The position numbers were made by a program, and so were the translations under genes. From Stomorhina lunata (taxonomy: Eukaryota > Arthropoda > Insecta > Diptera > Rhiniidae): a stretch of DNA of 64,000 nucleotides. Each line of letters opens with the position of its first letter. Position 1 is the first letter of the stretch. This document shows positions 55,801 through 64,000 of this stretch, in pieces. The stretch spans positions 22,105,536 through 22,169,535 of the forward strand of contig OW121744.1 of NCBI GenBank assembly GCA_933228675.1, read 5' to 3'. The notes beneath the pieces are model-generated. The model saw only the letters and a list, made by a program, of their open reading frames with translations. It ran no database searches and was not told where the DNA came from.

Positions 55801-58800
55801 TCAGACTTACAGTTTAGAAGATACAACTAATACATAATTTTTGTTCCAAACCAAAATTTTCGATTTTTAATTAATTTTACTCTGAAAACCTTGATCATGT
55901 AAAAATCTTGTGTTATCACAACTTTAAAGAAATTAAATAAAATAAGATAAGTTGTTTTTAAAATATTTTAAGCTAACTAGAACAACTTCTTTAAAAAATC
56001 CAAATTTTTAGGAAAATTTGAAGAAATTGGTAAAGGGTTATCCATTTCGTGGTTTCAAAAGTATAGGACTGGAATTCGACATCTGTCAAATTAAGTTGTT
56101 AAACCAATTTTTCACTTTTCAGTTGAAAGTATGACATTGATGAAAATGGATCGCTTAAGTATCACTCAATCCATAAAAATTATCAAAACACGCTATAAAA
56201 ATGGTGATTCATATAGTGCTTTAAGAGGAGATTATGGTTTATATAATCGGCAATTGCCAAAATTGTGAATAAATTTGAAGAGACTGGAGCAGTTACAAAT
56301 ATTGTAAGGCCTGTGCATCATCGTTTCGCTCGTTCCGCTGAAAGTATCGCTGCTGTAAGTGAAAGTGCTGCCGAAAACCCGAATGTGTCGATTTCTCGTC
56401 GTTCTCGATTCCTCGTCGTTCTCATATGATAATTTCAACTTAATGGCCTAGGTTCAGATCCTACCAAGATCAGCTAGATTTTGTTATACCCACCATCAAA
56501 AAGAATGGGGGGTATATTGAGATTGTCATTCCGTTTGTAATTTCCTTAATATTGGCTCAAAAATCAAAAACGATATATATTCTGAATCCTTATGAAATTC
56601 TAAGACGATTGAGCGATGTCCGTCTGTCTGTCCGTCTGTCTATCCGTCTGTCTGTCTGTCTGTCTGTTGAAATCACGATAACGCCTAAACGAAAGGAGCT
56701 AGCTCACTGAAACTTAGCAAAAACATTCTTCATTTATGAGAAAATTTTGCTATTGAAATTGGGCAAAATCGGTTAACATTTGACCATAGCTCCCGTATAA
56801 CCTCGTCAAGACTAGTCGCTTATTTGCTAATAACTGACAAATTATAATAGCTATGATGACAAAATTTGGTATCTAGAAGTTTTCCATAAGCACTAGGCAG
56901 CATATAAAATTTCATCGAAATCGGTTCACATTTAACCATAGCTCCCATAAAAAAAACATACGGAAACAGCCAAAATTCCACCTGAAATTCACTTAAATGC
57001 CAATAAATGCTAAAATGTAATAGCTTTCGCCACCAAATTTAGCACAAATAAGTCTTATGTGAATACCAGCCAGTGTGCAAAATTTTGTCACAATCGGTCA
57101 CCATTTGACCATAGCTCCCATATAAAGAACTTACGGAAACACAAAAATACAAAAAGAAAAGGGGGTTTATGTCCGTCTGTCCGTTAGATAAAAGCGCGAT
57201 AGCGCCTTAACTGAAAGGGCTACAGCAACAAAATTTTGCAAAAGGAAGTCTTATGTGAATGCCAGTCAGTGTGCAAAATTTTGTTACAATCGGTCACCAT
57301 TTGACCATAGCTCCCATATAAAAAACTTACAGAAACCCAAAAATACAAAAAGAAAAGGAGATTTATGTCCGTCTGTCCGTCAGATAAAAGCGCGACAGCT
57401 CCTTAACTACAAAAGCTAGAGAGACAAAATTTTACAAAAGTATTTCCGATATGTAACAAAAGTTGTGTACTGAAAATGGGCGAAATCGGTTCACATTTAG
57501 TTAGAGCTCCCATATAACCCCGCCCCGGGAAACACATAAATGCTGATAAATTGAGTACAATTGTGATAGCTATGACGACTAAATTTAGTATAGCAAAGTT
57601 TTATGCAACTATTGGTCAGTATATCAAATTTTATAGGAATTGGTCCATATTTGACTATAGCTTTCATATAAAAAACACTCCCGGAAACCAAAAAATGTTT
57701 AGCAAGGACCAGTTAAAAGCTATTAAATTAGAAGCTGTGACAGCTATTGCCACTAAATTTTGCAAGAATAAGCCCTGTATAAATACCAGCCAGTGTGTGA
57801 AATTTTGTTACAATCGGTCAACATTTGGCTATAATTCTTATATATTTATATTACATCCCCTTTTTTTATATCTACAATCAAAATGATTCGGAAGTACAAG
57901 CAGAATATTAAGATTATGTATATGGTAGATGCATTAGGAACTCCTAACAAAATATATGGACCTGTCGTATTACTATCAACTTCTTTATCTTAACTTAATA
58001 TTAAGCTAAACGAAAAGTATTTAACAACTTATTAATGTAAAACCATACCCGGTTACGATAACGAATTTTTTTCAAATTAAATAAATACTAGGGAAACCAC
58101 TTACACACTTTTGAATGTTGAACTTTAAAGCTACTGCAACCGAAGTTATTCCAAATATTTTACCAACAATACCAACTAGCGTAACAACTTTTTTCCAATT
58201 TGGTCCACGTTTTGAATTTGCTGCAGCCTCGTAGATATATGAGATATGTTTCTAAATTTAACACAACTTGATGGTGGGTATATAAGATTCGGCACAGCCG
58301 AATATAACACTCTTTCTTGTTTTTATTATACCCTTCACCACCATAGGTGGAAAGGGTATTATAGATTTGTGCTGATGTATGTAACGCATAGAAATATTTG
58401 TCTTAAACCCATCTTTTAGTATACCAATAGGCTTAGAATCACTTTCTGAGTCGATTTAGCGATGTCCGTCCGTCCGTCCATCTGGCTGGCTGGACCCCCA
58501 TGTAAACGTTGTAATCAAACTAAAGGTCGCAATTCTAAAGATAATTTGATGAAATTTGGCACAGATCATTTTTTTGATAATGGGACCATGGCTATGGAAA
58601 AAATCGGTTCATTATTTATGGTACCTTCCATAGGTCCCACTTCCCGGAATTGATATATTAGCCAAAAAAATCAATATTTTTTCATGAAATTTAAAACAAA
58701 TACTGTTTATGTAAATTTAAATCACTGTACCAAATTTCGTTGAAATCGGTTCACGTTTGACCATAGCTCCCATACAAACATTTTTCTCAAAATGCACTAA

Positions 58801-59475
58801 ATAAGATAGAATTCACTAAAACGCTCGTAAATCCGAAGATAATGAGAATTTTAAGTTTATTTTTCGCATACATAATTTTTGTAACAACTGTAACCAAATT
58901 TCGAGATAATCGGTCCACATTTTACCCTACCTCTCATATAATTCCAAATGGCGGAAACAGCTTAAATGTACAAGTTTTGAGAATATGTTTGTATGATGCC
59001 AAAATTTAGCAAATATTTGTCTTTGTACAGGAAAAAGAACACCTCTGCCCTTAGTGGTGAAGGGTATCGTATGTTTGGGCTTGACCGACTATAGCACTTC
59101 TTACTTGTTTTTTATCTTATTTTGATTTGTTTTATGTTATTAGCCTTAATAGACTTTAATATACTTCAAGATTAATATCACATTACATTGCTCAACCTAA
59201 TGTTTATAATAGAACTTTTTCGAAAACTTAATATTTTCAAGCAACTTCAAGCAAAACTACTTAGGGTGTTTTAAAAAATATAGTCAAAAGGTGTTTTAAC
59301 TGATATACTCGTACTTAGATCTCAAGACGTAAAAAACATGCTCTTTTTTTATCATCATGCAATTTTTTTTATCACTGTAAAATGTCACTTTAAAATTGAC
59401 TGAAGTTACCTGATCGTCACAAACATCATCAGAATTTGCCTCAATGGCCTCAATATCGGTAGTAGAGCAAGCCAT
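46671..59475 (-). CDS. Dic61B: Axonemal outer-arm dynein intermediate chain 1 (DNAI1 / Dic61B type)
   Basis: WD-repeat scaffold of the ciliary/flagellar outer dynein arm; in flies expression would be expected in sperm and chordotonal neurons. Nine exons in phase (59410-59475, 52997-53224, 52830-52935, 52281-52603, 50552-50984, 50413-50490, 50185-50357, 46915-47555, 46671-46854) give 743 aa. DNAI1 landmarks in order: DQLDLTEAELGEE-like block, VVYSFKEKAF, YTGTSLHLD, a Glu-rich stretch, NQFNFCERAALTFTNPKR, QWVIYDSYMEDF, MINQNIYRDIAHDYRYWED, GTLLPLWKFNYERTKKMSV, FMKQPSEGSICLFTCKNPS, SGVMCCDIH, DGEINFYSVSSGGR, FLVGTEEGCVYKCS, CSADWRVKIWED and AVGDVKWAPYSSTVFAA. The order and spacing match the family throughout. 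Intron 1 is 6.2 kb and packed with mobile repeats. Confidence 0.93.
46915..47555 (-). CDS. Dic61B: Dynein intermediate chain exon 8, WD repeats
   Basis: Largest exon (about 213 codons), from LKWGPDMADGEINF to FLIVGDD plus a split Lys codon at AA|GTAAGT. Confidence 0.94.
47556..48350 (-). other. Part of dynein intron 7 with an orphan 97-codon ORF
   Basis: The minus-strand ORF at 47794-48087 has coding-like composition (PFNGDLRKKVRIWPRKNGF, EEMVRRKKELTPTTK) but matches nothing I know. It is in a dynein intron and could be a transposon fragment. Otherwise nothing is seen. Confidence 0.3.
48363..48445 (-). mobile_element. tRNA-like SINE fragment, minus strand
   Basis: On the minus strand, TGTGGCTTAGTTTTCCAGC resembles an A box region and CAGGGTTCGAGCCCTAG a B box/T-arm. 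Spacing between them is about 30 nt, compatible with a tRNA-derived head. Confidence 0.4.
48840..50140 (+). pseudogene. Decayed mariner-superfamily transposase with a 4-fold repeated 3' end
   Basis: Frames on the plus strand give VIFSDKPHVWLNGFVNK and MRYWS near 49000-49075 (second catalytic Asp region), then a remnant of VWCGLWAGGVIG, then ITEYFWPQLDDMD, and finally WPPRSCDLTPLDYF with the third acidic position. The last segment is present four times, starting at 49274, 49451, 49655 and 49862. Multiple frameshifts and stops. It sits inside the dynein intron, antisense to the gene. Family: IS630-Tc1/mariner group by motif memory. Confidence 0.75.
50185..50357 (-). CDS. Dic61B: Dynein intermediate chain exon 7
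   Basis: MTESGVMCCDIHPLYPFLVA and GLYDGNVAVYNIKG, a WD repeat; donor GGGAG|GTAAGA. Confidence 0.9.
50413..50490 (-). CDS. Dic61B: Dynein intermediate chain exon 6
   Basis: 26 codons, EFMKQPSEGSICLFTCKNPS onward, between AATAATTTCAG and ATATAA|GTAAGT. It has no start codon of its own and is visible only from homology and splice sites. Confidence 0.87.
50552..50984 (-). CDS. Dic61B: Dynein intermediate chain exon 5
   Basis: Starts SVDTQTIPPPRSQYGANV, chosen for phase 0; includes the Lys-rich KEKDKK-type linker and the first WD strand (VTDVMFNPHYYDLFAVCFGS). The donor is TCAC|GTGAGT. Confidence 0.9.
51060..52258. mobile_element. Foldback element, copy 2 (internally amplified)
   Basis: CCGACAAAAGGGAGACCTAG near 51070 and its inverse near 52218-52236. 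The half-arm unit (TTAGCTCTAGTTTTTGA, GGTTGCGCAATA, GGCAACAAAATTATCTTT) is present in direct orientation about three to four times (from 51140, 51390, 51660 and 51970) before the single inverted arm at 52090-52200. The right end is CACAGTG at 52252. It lies in the dynein intron between exons 5 and 4. Confidence 0.75.
52281..52603 (-). CDS. Dic61B: Dynein intermediate chain exon 4, Glu-rich
   Basis: Contains an acidic low-complexity tract (about 40 residues of Glu with Gly and Ala), then KRKLINQFNFCERA. The acceptor is TTTTACAG and the donor AAAAGG|GTAATT. Confidence 0.87.
52640..52805 (+). pseudogene. Possible LINE tail fragment
   Basis: Frames give RGHPKL-LKDRVEESLSKAW-like text, resembling the RPxLRWxDxV tail of non-LTR element polyproteins. 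A related stretch is at 53820-53930 (KRPKLRWKDQVYENF). Both are short and broken. Confidence 0.35.
52830..52935 (-). CDS. Dic61B: Dynein intermediate chain exon 3
   Basis: IPPAGNTVTLLSYTGTSLHL onward; acceptor CTTTAACAG, donor AAATAG|GTAAAT. Confidence 0.85.
52997..53224 (-). CDS. Dic61B: Dynein intermediate chain exon 2
   Basis: 76 codons from LNRASSKATKPAE to KEKAFVL. The donor CTT|GTAGGT is preferred because it keeps the frame with exon 3. Confidence 0.85.
53225..54354. other. Dynein intron 1, left part
   Basis: No exon recognised. It contains the LINE-like fragment at 53820-53930 (KRPKLRWKDQV) and is otherwise AT-rich. Confidence 0.4.
54355..54611. mobile_element. 257-bp MITE with ~35-bp TIRs
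   Basis: AATATCGAGCCCTAACCGCC at the left is mirrored by GGCGGTTATGGCTCGATATT at the right, with the match extending inward through AAAAGNCTNAAGCG. No coding sequence. Confidence 0.75.
54670..54960. mobile_element. Foldback element, copy 3 (partial)
   Basis: Starts CACTGTGTTCTATTTTGACA, then CCGACAAAAGGGAGACCTAG, TAGCTCTAGTTTTCGAAATA and GTAACTCGAAAACTGTTTAT, then turns back through ATTGCATTACCTCTTCC to an inverted GTATCTCGAAAACTGGATC. The right outer end is missing. Confidence 0.65.
54961..56080. other. Dynein intron 1, non-coding
   Basis: AT-rich, with no gene or clear repeat; short ORFs here have no recognisable content. Confidence 0.4.
56090..56440 (+). pseudogene. N-terminal fragment of a mariner-type transposase
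   Basis: Plus-strand frames give MDRLSITQSIKIIKTRYKNG, ALRGDYGLYNR, AKIVNKFEETGAVTNIVRP and ENPNVSISRRS, the paired helix-turn-helix DNA-binding region of the same family as the fossil at 48840-50140. One frameshift near 56245; the catalytic part is absent. Confidence 0.65.
56486..58322 (+). repeat. Dispersed repeat family A, copy 2
   Basis: TATACCCACCATCAAAAAG at the left and CTTGATGGTGGGTATA near 58268 are inverted ends; then comes a hairpin ATTCGGC-ACA-GCCGAAT, and CTTGTTTT. The interior contains a ~200-bp subrepeat with AATCGGTCACCATTTGACC and ATAGCTCCCATATA, present at least five times (about 56935, 57095, 57290, 57490, 57650). No ORF of substance. Confidence 0.8.
58323..59111 (+). repeat. 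Dispersed repeat family B, copy 2
   Basis: Begins TATACCCTTCACCACCATAG directly after family A copy 2 and ends TAGTGGTGAAGGGTAT, then GGGCTTGACCGACTATAGCA and CTTGTTTT. It has the same plan as family A (inverted near-ends, GTCCGTCCGTC block, CCATAGCTCCCATA block, CTTGTTTT end) but a different sequence. Confidence 0.8.
59410..59475 (-). CDS. Dic61B: Dynein intermediate chain exon 1
   Basis: 22 codons, MACSTTDIEAIEANSDDVC..., ending CAG|GTAACT in phase 0. Weakly conserved, so the link to exon 2 rests on phase, the ATG and the absence of another candidate. Confidence 0.62.
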
Positions 59476-60258
59476 TTATTAACTTAACAAATTAGATCTA
59501 ACTGTGTTTGGACTTGCTTAAATGTATGACACTAAACAGTTATTAAATTAATATAAACTTTTATGTATTTACAGCAACCAATATTATTTCAAATTAAAAC
59601 AAAAAAAAAAAAAAAAATTAAATCGCTTTTTTTAATATTTACACAACCGTTATTCAAAAAGTATTAGAAGATCACAGAAAAAAATGCCAACTAAATATTA
59701 GTCAAGTAATCATGATTAATTAATAATATTTACATATGTAAACTACAAGTACTAAATAGTTATGTATGTATATATGTATGTACTTATATACAGTGTTTGA
59801 TTTGAATTTGTTTAAGAATTTTGTTTATCAATAAAAATTAATTTATACCACAACGGCCTTATTTGCAACTTTCCACATAATATTTAGTAGATAATTCAGA
59901 AAGTTAATTAGATTCCTTCTTCAGTAAACGAGACCAAAACTTCTTTTGCTTTTTTTCTATTTTTAATTTTATTACACGAATTTTGTGACTGATTTGCTTA
60001 AGACTCGGGTTAAAAATGAACTGACATATTTTGTTAATATAAAAAAACTCAAATTTTGTTATCAAGTTCCAAAGTTTCGTTTAGACCTTTCATTATTTCC
60101 ATTATTATTATTATTGTAGTTTTGTTATTTTATTCAAATTCAAGGAAACAACAAATTTTCATTCGATATTTCATTAAAGTTTTGGTATGAGTCAAGAGAC
60201 AAGAAGTTAAAATTATGAAAGAAAATAAAACAACAACAAAATAATGAACTGTGGAATT
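59476..60258 (-). promoter_or_regulatory. Dic61B: Upstream region of the dynein gene
   Basis: The 780 bp between the start codon and the satellite must contain the promoter if exon 1 is correct. I see no TATA box or motif I can name; an A-run at 59600-59617 is the only simple feature. Confidence 0.4.
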
Positions 60259-63200
60259 ATGACTAGACTAGACTAGACTAGACTAGACTAGACTAGACTA
60301 GACTAGACTAGACTAGACTAGACTAGACTAGACTAGACTAGACTAGACTAGACTAGACTAGACTAGACTAGACTAGACTAGACTAGACTAGACTAGACTA
60401 GACTAGACTAGACTAGACTAGACTAGACTAGACTAGACTAGACTAGACTAGACTAGACTAGACTAGACTAGACTAGACTAGACTAGACTAGACTAGACTA
60501 GACTAGACTAGACTAGACTAGACTAGACTAGACTAGACTAGACTAGACTAGACTAGACTAGACTAGACTAGACTAGACTAGACTAGACTAGACTAGACTA
60601 GACTAGACTATGACTAGACTATGACTAGACTAGACTAGACTATGACTAGACTATGACTAGACTATGACTAGACTATGACTAGACTATGACTAGACTATGA
60701 CTAGACTATGACTAGACTATGACTAGACTATGACTAGACTATGACTAGACTATGACTAGACTATGACTAGACTATGACTAGACTATGACTAGACTATGAC
60801 TAGACTATGACTAGACTATGACTAGACTATGACTAGACTATGACTAGACTATGACTAGACTATGACTAGACTATGACTAGACTATGACTAGACTATGACT
60901 AGACTATGACTAGACTATGACTAGACTATGACTAGACTATGACTAGACTATGACTAGACTATGACTAGACTATGACTAGACTATGACTAGACTATGACTA
61001 GACTATGACTAGACTATGACTAGACTATGACTAGACTATGACTAGACTATGACTAGACTATGACTAGACTATGACTAGACTATGACTAGACTATGACTAG
61101 ACTATGACTAGACTATGACTAGACTATGACTAGACTATGACTAGACTATGACTAGACTATGACTAGACTATGACTAGACTATGACTAGACTATGACTAGA
61201 CTATGACTAGACTATGACTAGACTATGACTAGACTATGACTAGACTATGACTAGACTATGACTAGACTATGACTAGACTATGACTAGACTATGACTAGAC
61301 TATGACTAGACTATGACTAGACTATGACTAGACTATGACTAGACTATGACTAGACTATGACTAGACTATGACTAGACTATGACTAGACTATGACTAGACT
61401 ATGACTAGACTATGACTAGACTATGACTAGACTATGACTAGACTATGACTAGACTATGACTAGACTATGACTAGACTATGACTAGACTATGACTAGACTA
61501 TGACTAGACTATGACTAGACTATGACTAGACTATGACTAGACTATGACTAGACTATGACTAGACTATGACTAGACTATGACTAGACTATGACTAGACTAT
61601 GACTAGACTATGACTAGACTATGACTAGACTATGACTAGACTATGACTAGACTATGACTAGACTATGACTAGACTATGACTAGACTATGACTAGACTATG
61701 ACTAGACTATGACTAGACTATGACTAGACTATGACTAGACTATGACTAGACTATGACTAGACTATGACTAGACTATGACTAGACTATGACTAGACTATGA
61801 CTAGACTATGACTAGACTATGACTAGACTATGACTAGACTATGACTAGACTATGACTAGACTATGACTAGACTATGACTAGACTATGACTAGACTATGAC
61901 TAGACTATGACTAGACTATGACTAGACTATGACTAGACTATGACTAGACTATGACTAGACTATGACTAGACTATGACTAGACTATGACTAGACTATGACT
62001 AGACTATGACTAGACTATGACTAGACTATGACTAGACTATGACTAGACTATGACTAGACTATGACTAGACTATGACTAGACTATGACTAGACTATGACTA
62101 GACTATGACTAGACTATGACTAGACTATGACTAGACTATGACTAGACTATGACTAGACTAGACTAGACTAGACTAGACTAGACTAGACTAGACTAGACTA
62201 GACTAGACTAGACTAGACTAGACTAGACTAGACTAGACTAGACTAGACTAGACTAGACTAGACTAGACTAGACTAGACTAGACTAGACTAGACTAGACTA
62301 GACTATGACTAGACTATGACTAGACTATGACTAGACTATGACTAGACTATGACTAGACTATGACTAGACTATGACTAGACTATGACTAGACTATGACTAG
62401 ACTATGACTAGACTATGACTAGACTATGACTAGACTATGACTAGACTATGACTAGACTATGACTAGACTATGACTAGACTATGACTAGACTATGACTAGA
62501 CTATGACTAGACTATGACTAGACTATGACTAGACTATGACTAGACTATGACTAGACTATGACTAGACTATGACTAGACTATGACTAGACTATGACTAGAC
62601 TATGACTAGACTATGACTAGACTATGACTAGACTATGACTAGACTATGACTAGACTATGACTAGACTATGACTAGACTATGACTAGACTATGACTAGACT
62701 ATGACTAGACTATGACTAGACTATGACTAGACTATGACTAGACTATGACTAGACTATGACTAGACTATGACTAGACTATGACTAGACTATGACTAGACTA
62801 TGACTAGACTATGACTAGACTATGACTAGACTATGACTAGACTATGACTAGACTATGACTAGACTATGACTAGACTATGACTAGACTATGACTAGACTAT
62901 GACTAGACTATGACTAGACTATGACTAGACTATGACTAGACTATGACTAGACTATGACTAGACTATGACTAGACTATGACTAGACTAGACTAGACTAGAC
63001 TAGACTAGACTAGACTAGACTAGACTAGACTAGACTAGACTAGACTAGACTATGACTAGACTATGACTAGACTATGACTAGACTAGACTATGACTAGACT
63101 ATGACTAGACTATGACTAGACTATGACTAGACTATGACTAGACTATGACTAGACTATGACTAGACTATGACTAGACTATGACTAGACTATGACTAGACTA

Positions 63201-64000
63201 TGACTAGACTATGACTAGACTATGACTAGACTATGACTAGACTAGACTATGACTAGACTAGACTAGACTATGACTAGACTATGACTAGACTATGACTAGA
63301 CTAGACTATGACTAGACTATGACTAGACTATGACTAGACTATGACTAGACTATGACTAGACTATGACTAGACTATGACTAGACTATGACTAGACTAGACT
63401 ATGACTAGACTAGACTAGACTAGACTAGACTAGACTAGACTAGACTAGACTAGACTAGACTAGACTAGACTAGACTAGACTAGACTAGACTAGACTAGAC
63501 TAGACTATGACTAGACTATGACTAGACTATGACTAGACTAGACTATGACTAGACTATGACTAGACTATGACTAGACTATGACTAGACTATGACTAGACTA
63601 TGACTAGACTATGTCTAGACTATGACTAGACTATGACTAGACTATGACTAGACTATGACTAGACTATGACTAGACTATGACTAGACTATGACTAGACTAT
63701 GACTAGACTATGACTAGACTATGACTAGACTATGACTAGACTATGACTAGACTATGACTAGACTATGACTAGACTATGACTAGACTATGACTAGACTATG
63801 ACTAGACTATGACTAGACTATGACTAGACTATGACTAGACTATGACTAGACTATGACTAGACTATGACTAGACTATGACTAGACTATGACTAGACTATGA
63901 CTAGACTATGACTAGACTATGACTAGACTATGACTAGACTATGACTAGACTATGACTAGACTATGACTAGACTATGACTAGACTATGACTAGACTATGAC
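60259..64000. repeat. GACTA / TATGACTAGAC satellite, >3.7 kb
   Basis: Seventy perfect GACTA pentamers (60261-60610) are followed by an 11-bp unit TATGACTAGAC (one GACTA plus one GACTAT) that fills most of the rest. Pure pentamer tracts return at about 62155-62300, 62985-63050 and 63400-63505. Almost no point mutations (one TATGTCTAGAC near 63613). The array runs off the right edge. Confidence 0.98.

Noticed and set aside
56430..56480. tRNA-like B box CCTAGGTTCAGATCCTACC
   Set aside because: Too short, with no A box; it could be a SINE scrap but is not supportable alone.
60259..64000. Terminal satellite as a telomere
   Set aside because: Higher flies lack short telomerase repeats and the unit is not telomere-like; the neighbouring gene structure also gives no sign of a chromosome end.

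Overview
The window is animal nuclear DNA, very AT-rich, from a higher fly. Evidence is spliced genes with GT-AG introns whose products match dipteran gene families, an insect-type Ty1/copia element with the copia-like primer site, a BEL/Pao element, and dispersed repeats of the 'GTCCGTCCGTC / CCATAGCTCCCATA' kind that I associate with calyptrate flies (blowflies, house flies; this last point is inference from memory). There is no bacterial or viral gene organisation and no CRISPR.

Three host genes can be assembled exon by exon with phase-consistent splice sites. (1) A natriuretic-peptide-receptor-type membrane guanylate cyclase, plus strand, 5720-17990, 11 exons, 945 codons visible; its N-terminal exons lie off the left edge or were not recognised. 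(2) A fukutin-related protein (FKRP) gene, plus strand, 30857-35529, 3 exons, 583 aa. (3) An axonemal outer-arm dynein intermediate chain (DNAI1 / Dic61B type), minus strand, 59475-46671, 9 exons, 743 aa. FKRP and the dynein gene are convergent.

About half of the rest is repeats. Left edge: four copies of a ~345-bp tandem repeat. Receptor-cyclase introns hold a 19-20-bp minisatellite rich in AP-1-like heptamers, a LINE remnant, TIR elements and a 5.1-kb array of a 29-bp unit lying between the juxtamembrane and kinase-homology exons. 18.0-18.6 kb is a long foldback element. 20.0-25.5 kb is a three-level nest: a small TIR element interrupted by a copia element, itself interrupted in pol by a 387-bp hAT-like MITE with an 8-bp target duplication. 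27.0-29.7 kb is a 31-bp palindromic array that changes orientation near its right end. FKRP intron 2 and the FKRP/dynein intergenic region are filled by 28-bp arrays; the second is split by a structurally intact BEL/Pao retrotransposon (37379-45365, LTRs differing at one site in 363). The dynein introns carry a decayed mariner-type transposase whose 3' end is repeated four times, foldback copies and two large non-coding repeats. The window ends in at least 3.7 kb of a GACTA-based satellite starting about 0.8 kb upstream of the dynein start codon.

The most unusual item is the BEL/Pao element: downstream of gag-pol, where an env would sit, it has a 159-codon ORF with a second CCHC nucleocapsid-like domain, preceded by a strong 3' splice site and matched by a strong 5' splice site in the leader. 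This suggests a spliced subgenomic RNA for an extra nucleocapsid-like protein. The three host genes have no obvious functional link (cGMP receptor, glycosyltransferase-like enzyme, ciliary motor subunit); the common theme of the locus is expansion of introns and intergenic DNA by palindromic AT-rich minisatellites and recent retrotransposons.
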